NCBI GenBank assembly: GCA_013399695.1
Contig: VXAU01001335.1
Location: forward strand, 372,206-436,205
From: Formicarius rufipectus
Taxonomy: Eukaryota > Chordata > Aves > Passeriformes > Formicariidae
Length of the DNA: 64,000 nt
Direction of reading: 5' to 3'
How positions within the stretch are numbered: the first letter of the stretch is position 1; every line of letters begins with the position of its first letter. The notes beneath the pieces are model-generated. The model had not been told where the DNA came from. It ran no database searches and was given only the letters and a program-made list of their open reading frames with translations. The position numbers and the translations under genes are program-made. This document shows positions 62,275 to 64,000 of this stretch, one piece after another.

Positions 62275-63592
62275 GTTCATTGTGAGGAACTTGGAATGCT
62301 TTCTGCAGCAGAATGCTTCCTTATGGGGAGCATCAGAGGATCTATTTCGAGCTGAAGTATCTATAGAAGAGGTATGGAACAAATTTTTAAAAATGAACAG
62401 GAAGAAAATGTTAGAACCAGATAGTGTTCACTCAACAGATCTGAAGGGACTGAAGGATTAATTAGCTGAAATAATAATTGTGCATGCTTCTTATTTAAAA
62501 CAGACTTAGGACTGAGCACCTGAATGTATCCACTACATCGTCAGTCTTTTTAAATTGTTCCAAGAAAACCAGGAGAAGTAGAGCCTGGTAAGACTGACAA
62601 ATTTAATAGAACTCACACTGGGAGAAATCATGCTCTAGAAATCCATTAGGTTTGTATAAGATAATAAGTGACATGCAGATACAGCACATCTTTGGTTGAC
62701 AGCATCTGCTTATTTGTCCTTTTCCATGTGTCACCACACACCCTTAAAAATATTCAGTAACAGGGTAAGAGGGAAGATATTTGGAGGTGTTGCATAAAAT
62801 CAATTGAAAGATAAACAGGTTTTACAGTAAAAAGATTAATAGGAGATAGTGGAAATTCTGAGACTGAGAAAAAATAAGGATCTCAGGCATCAGGATGAGT
62901 GGGCACTGGAACAACATCTTAAACTGAATGTAGATAAGCTTAAAGCAGTGAACATGGGGGGAAATGTAACTTTAGCTATAAAGTAATGGTTCTGAGATAT
63001 CTACCTAGGTATTAAATTTAGAGGTTATAAAGATTTAAAACAGAAACAAAACCCCAGACTGGTCAAAAGCATCCAGAAAGCAAACTGAATGTTAAAGTTT
63101 TGGCCACACCATCTGAAAAAATAAATTGTCATATTAGAAAAAGTTTAAGGAGGAATGATGAAACGCAGGGAGTATATTTCATACAGACTTAATACGTAGG
63201 CTGGGACTCCCCAGCCTAGAAGAGAGATGGATGAGGGGAGCTATGATAAAGATTGACAAAGAGATAAACAGCCTGTAGCATATGAATGAAGATCAGTGGC
63301 TCATTATCTCTCCAAAGGTAAAACCTAGGAGGCTTCAGATGAAACTAGTAGGTAATATGTTTGAAATTAACTCAAGGATGATTCTTCAACAACAAAGAAT
63401 AGGGCTACAAGTAGCAGGAAACTGAATTTCATTTCAGAGAAACAGGAGGGAGCTGTGCAAGTGTTATCACTTCATGAAAGTGATATTCGGTATCGTTAGT
63501 GCTTAGAGGTTGAGAAATCCCCAAGCCAAAAGTTCTTGGAGACTGGCAGAGTATTATGAAGATATATCATTACCTTCTCTTCTTATGTTCTT
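62275..63592 (+). mobile_element. Ancient CR1-lineage LINE, ORF2 part to 3' end
   Basis: Decayed but collinear matches to a CR1 ORF2. About 62350-62460 reads VSIEEVWNKFLKMNRKKM and then EPDSVHSTDLKGLKD, matching the 'sveev...K..GPDgiHp.vLkel' start of the reverse transcriptase domain. About 62920-63000 holds the segment after the catalytic box ('actgaatgtagataagctta'). At 63199-63273 the frame LGLPSLEERWMRGAMIKIDK matches the C-terminal 'LgLfsLekRRlRGdmIe' motif. The end, 'cttctcttcttatgttctt', matches the 3' terminus of older reptile/bird CR1 ('ttcttatgttctt') rather than the young avian tail. Many stops and frameshifts; internal parts, including the catalytic box, are lost. It predates the other CR1 copies here. 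Confidence 0.75.
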
Positions 63593-63751
63593 CCCAAGAC
63601 ATTTCTGAATCTCCAAGCGCAGCATAACAAATTGGAGGAACCCTTCTGTTCAAAGATTCTCATATTTCTATGGTGTGATATGAGTAACTACAAATGGCAG
63701 ATTCTGCCTGATGCTATTCATGCTTTACAGACATGAATATTAGACTGAAAA

Positions 63752-63787
63752 CTTTTCCTTCCTTCCTTCCATCCATCCTTCCTTCCC
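63752..63787 (+). repeat. (TTCC)n / (ATCC)n microsatellite
   Basis: Four to five CCTT units, two CCAT units, then CCTTCCTTCCC. Confidence 0.9.
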
Positions 63788-64000
63788 TGTTTGACCAACA
63801 AAACTTATGCTCATTTGACTTTGAAGGTTGTGGAGGCCTAATGTTGACCCTTAAGGGCAAATTAGACAACAATTTTCCAGGAATGAGTTAGATGTTGTCA
63901 CTTCTGTCTTGGAAACTAGTTAGGAAAGTTCTTGAGGTGCCTGCCAACCTCTCAGTTTTTCAAAACTCTGTTTGCTCAGAAGTTCCTGAGGCCTCTGGTT

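Noticed and set aside
1..64000. tRNA, rRNA, CRISPR arrays, telomeric repeats, or integrated bacterial or phage genes
   Set aside because: Read on both strands; no cloverleaf with the conserved T-arm, no spaced direct repeats, no TTAGGG array and no bacterial-style gene cluster was seen.

Overview
This window looks like gene-poor nuclear DNA from a bird. The main evidence is the repeat content: CR1-type LINE 3' ends carrying the avian 'cccttccaac...attctgtgat' tail or its reverse complement, very degraded older CR1 copies, and solo LTRs of the kind common in avian ERVL-like families (5-bp target duplications, 'tcctggtt' starts). The sequence is AT-rich and CpG-poor with many microsatellites. 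There are no operons, bacterial genes, tRNA, rRNA or CRISPR. The species cannot be fixed from what is visible. I found no host protein-coding gene that can be defended. Open frames are short, lie in random sequence or inside repeats, and show no recognisable domain series or splice structure. The window is either intergenic or a large intron.

Layout. 1-11 kb: mostly unique sequence, with a CpG-dense block at 8.26-8.41 kb and a long purine tract (two microsatellite units in tandem) at 10.14-10.35 kb. 11.4-12.4 kb: a CR1 copy with its 3' end intact. 15.4-15.6 kb: a highly decayed CR1-lineage fragment, followed by a 118-bp polypyrimidine tract. 22.2-22.4 kb: A/C-rich low-complexity DNA. 22.8-23.3 kb: a solo LTR (minus) with matching flanks. 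30.9 and 35.8 kb: short CR1 tails. 33.0-33.7 kb (plus) and 37.4-38.1 kb (minus): two copies of one LTR family in opposite orientations, each with its own perfect 5-bp target duplication (GAGCT and ACAAA), so they are two independent insertions. 39.57-39.80 kb: a CpG-rich block containing an N. 41.0 kb: a poly-G run with an N. 48.8 kb: a T/G-rich tract followed by a MIR-like fragment. 51.8 kb: a CR1 tail. 60.3-61.2 kb: a CR1 copy that has lost its 3' tail. 62.3-63.6 kb: a roughly 1.3-kb ancient CR1-lineage LINE.

Nothing here acts together as a pathway. The history is one of repeated retroelement insertion of different ages, loss of LTR internal regions by LTR-LTR recombination, and microsatellite growth. 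The two stretches that stand out from this background without a repeat explanation are the CpG-dense blocks near 8.3 kb and 39.7 kb. A third candidate, based only on motifs, is a possible conserved regulatory segment near 34.4-35.1 kb.
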